Shown: positions 63,370-64,000 of the stretch, piece after piece
How positions within the stretch are numbered: position 1 is the stretch's first letter
How the letters are laid out: every line of letters starts with the position of its first letter
From: Sepiola atlantica
Taxonomy: Eukaryota > Mollusca > Cephalopoda > Sepiida > Sepiolidae
Direction: 5' to 3'
Assembly: GCA_963556195.1 (NCBI GenBank)
Contig: OY744516.1
Coordinates: 38,611,778 to 38,675,777 of the forward strand
Length of the DNA stretch: 64,000 bases
Translations under genes and position numbers: made by a program
The notes under the pieces: model-generated
Databases searched by the model: none
Seen by the model: only the letters and a program-made list of their open reading frames with translations
Told to the model about the DNA's origin: nothing

Positions 63370-64000
63370 TTTTTCTCCCCCAAACTAGGCTGGGCTCTGT
63401 AGCGAGTAGTATTAACACAGCCGTCATTGTGGCTTCAATGCAATGCTCCTTTCGAAAGTCGAACACTTTAAGACCACTGCTTTAGAATAGGATTAATCTC
63501 TCGTTGATTTACCAAGTTGTTGACAACGTACATGTTGACAAGGATGTTGGAATTTGAGTTTGAAATATAAGTCGTGTTCTAGGATCTGAGCCCGGCGACC
63601 GGTGTGAATCATCATGCTTTACACTGAAGACTCCTGTAAAAGATTAAACGTGTACGTATATAGATAAACACAAATATTTATAATTAATCATTTGTCGCCG
63701 CCAACTTGGCTGGGCTATGTACCGTCATTGTAGCTCCAGGTCAATGTACCTTTCAAAAGTCGAACTCTGTTCAAAAGTTGTCTTTAAACAGGATTGATCT
63801 CCCGCTGATTTACCGAGTTGTTGACAACGATCGTGTGGGAAAGGACGTTGGAATTTGAGTTTGAAATATAACTCGTGATCCGGTATTCGAGTCCGGCGAC
63901 CAGTGTGAATAATTTTTCTCTACACTAAAGATTCCCGTAAAGGATTTAACATATACGTAAGTAGAAAAATAATTATTAATAATTAATGATTTGTCGCACC
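63370..64000 (+). repeat. Tandem repeat of about 300-320 bp, two copies, continuing past the window edge
   Basis: Copy 1 (about 63370-63691) and copy 2 (about 63692-63990) align throughout at about 85% by eye ('aggctgggct-tgta', 'gatttacc-agttgttgacaa', 'ttggaatttgagtttgaaat'). Copy 2 lacks about 17 bp near its start. The last bases (tttgtcgcacc) begin a third copy. Each copy has a B-box-like 'ggtattcgagtccgg' or a variant, so a tRNA-related origin is possible. Confidence 0.85.

Overview
The window reads as a transposon-dense, AT-rich stretch of animal nuclear DNA, most likely from a mollusc and plausibly a coleoid cephalopod (octopus or squid). The lineage is an inference. It rests on the mix of repeats: many long (TA)n arrays, Penelope-like elements (PLEs), LINEs with restriction-like endonucleases, tRNA-derived SINEs and decayed LINEs of at least two other kinds. 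I found no intact host protein-coding gene, tRNA or rRNA. Nearly every long open frame is a microsatellite translation (YIYIYI, HTHTHT, poly-H), a minisatellite translation, or a shadow of a decayed mobile element.

Layout: 1-4.9 kb holds a small hAT-type element, SINE-like pieces and TA arrays. 4.9-7.5 kb is a cluster of unrelated tandem arrays (35-bp, A-rich, C/T-rich and 75-bp units) starting at a Helitron-like 3' end. 7.9-11.0 kb is a nearly complete but dead PLE on the minus strand, with reverse transcriptase, GIY-YIG endonuclease and flanking direct repeats (pLTRs). 12.5-14.2 kb is a decayed LINE with an apurinic-type endonuclease (minus). 16.76-21.2 kb is a nearly full-length dead LINE with a restriction-like endonuclease (plus), between two TA arrays. 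21.7-26.5 kb has a Helitron-like element and three long inverted repeats. 26.7-27.9 kb has a LINE remnant and an unrecognised broken reading frame. 28.7-30.2 kb is a long A-rich repeat. 31.3-33.2 kb has a LINE fragment and a 23-bp minisatellite present in both orientations. 33.2-38.0 kb is mostly featureless apart from a young 59-bp tandem repeat. 38.7-39.9 kb is a LINE fragment inserted inside a (TAA)n array. 43.3-44.9 kb has a hammerhead ribozyme candidate, a long inverted repeat and a second PLE copy. 45.0-46.5 kb is an old internal duplication. 47.8-49.8 kb is a different PLE-like reverse transcriptase carrying a SINE insertion. 58.0-59.8 kb has two LINE fragments. 61.4-63.1 kb has a PLE-like endonuclease fragment and an element with perfect 59-bp terminal inverted repeats carrying a second hammerhead candidate. 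The right edge is a tandem repeat of roughly 300-320 bp.

Two themes tie the window together. First, retroelement ends repeatedly abut (TA)n, (CA)n or (TAA)n arrays, as if microsatellites are insertion sites or are seeded by element tails. Second, PLE-type 3' ends repeatedly carry hammerhead-like cores (CTGANGA...GAAA), two of them foldable with all core bases intact. Family assignments rest on motif recognition from memory of these families; no database search was run.
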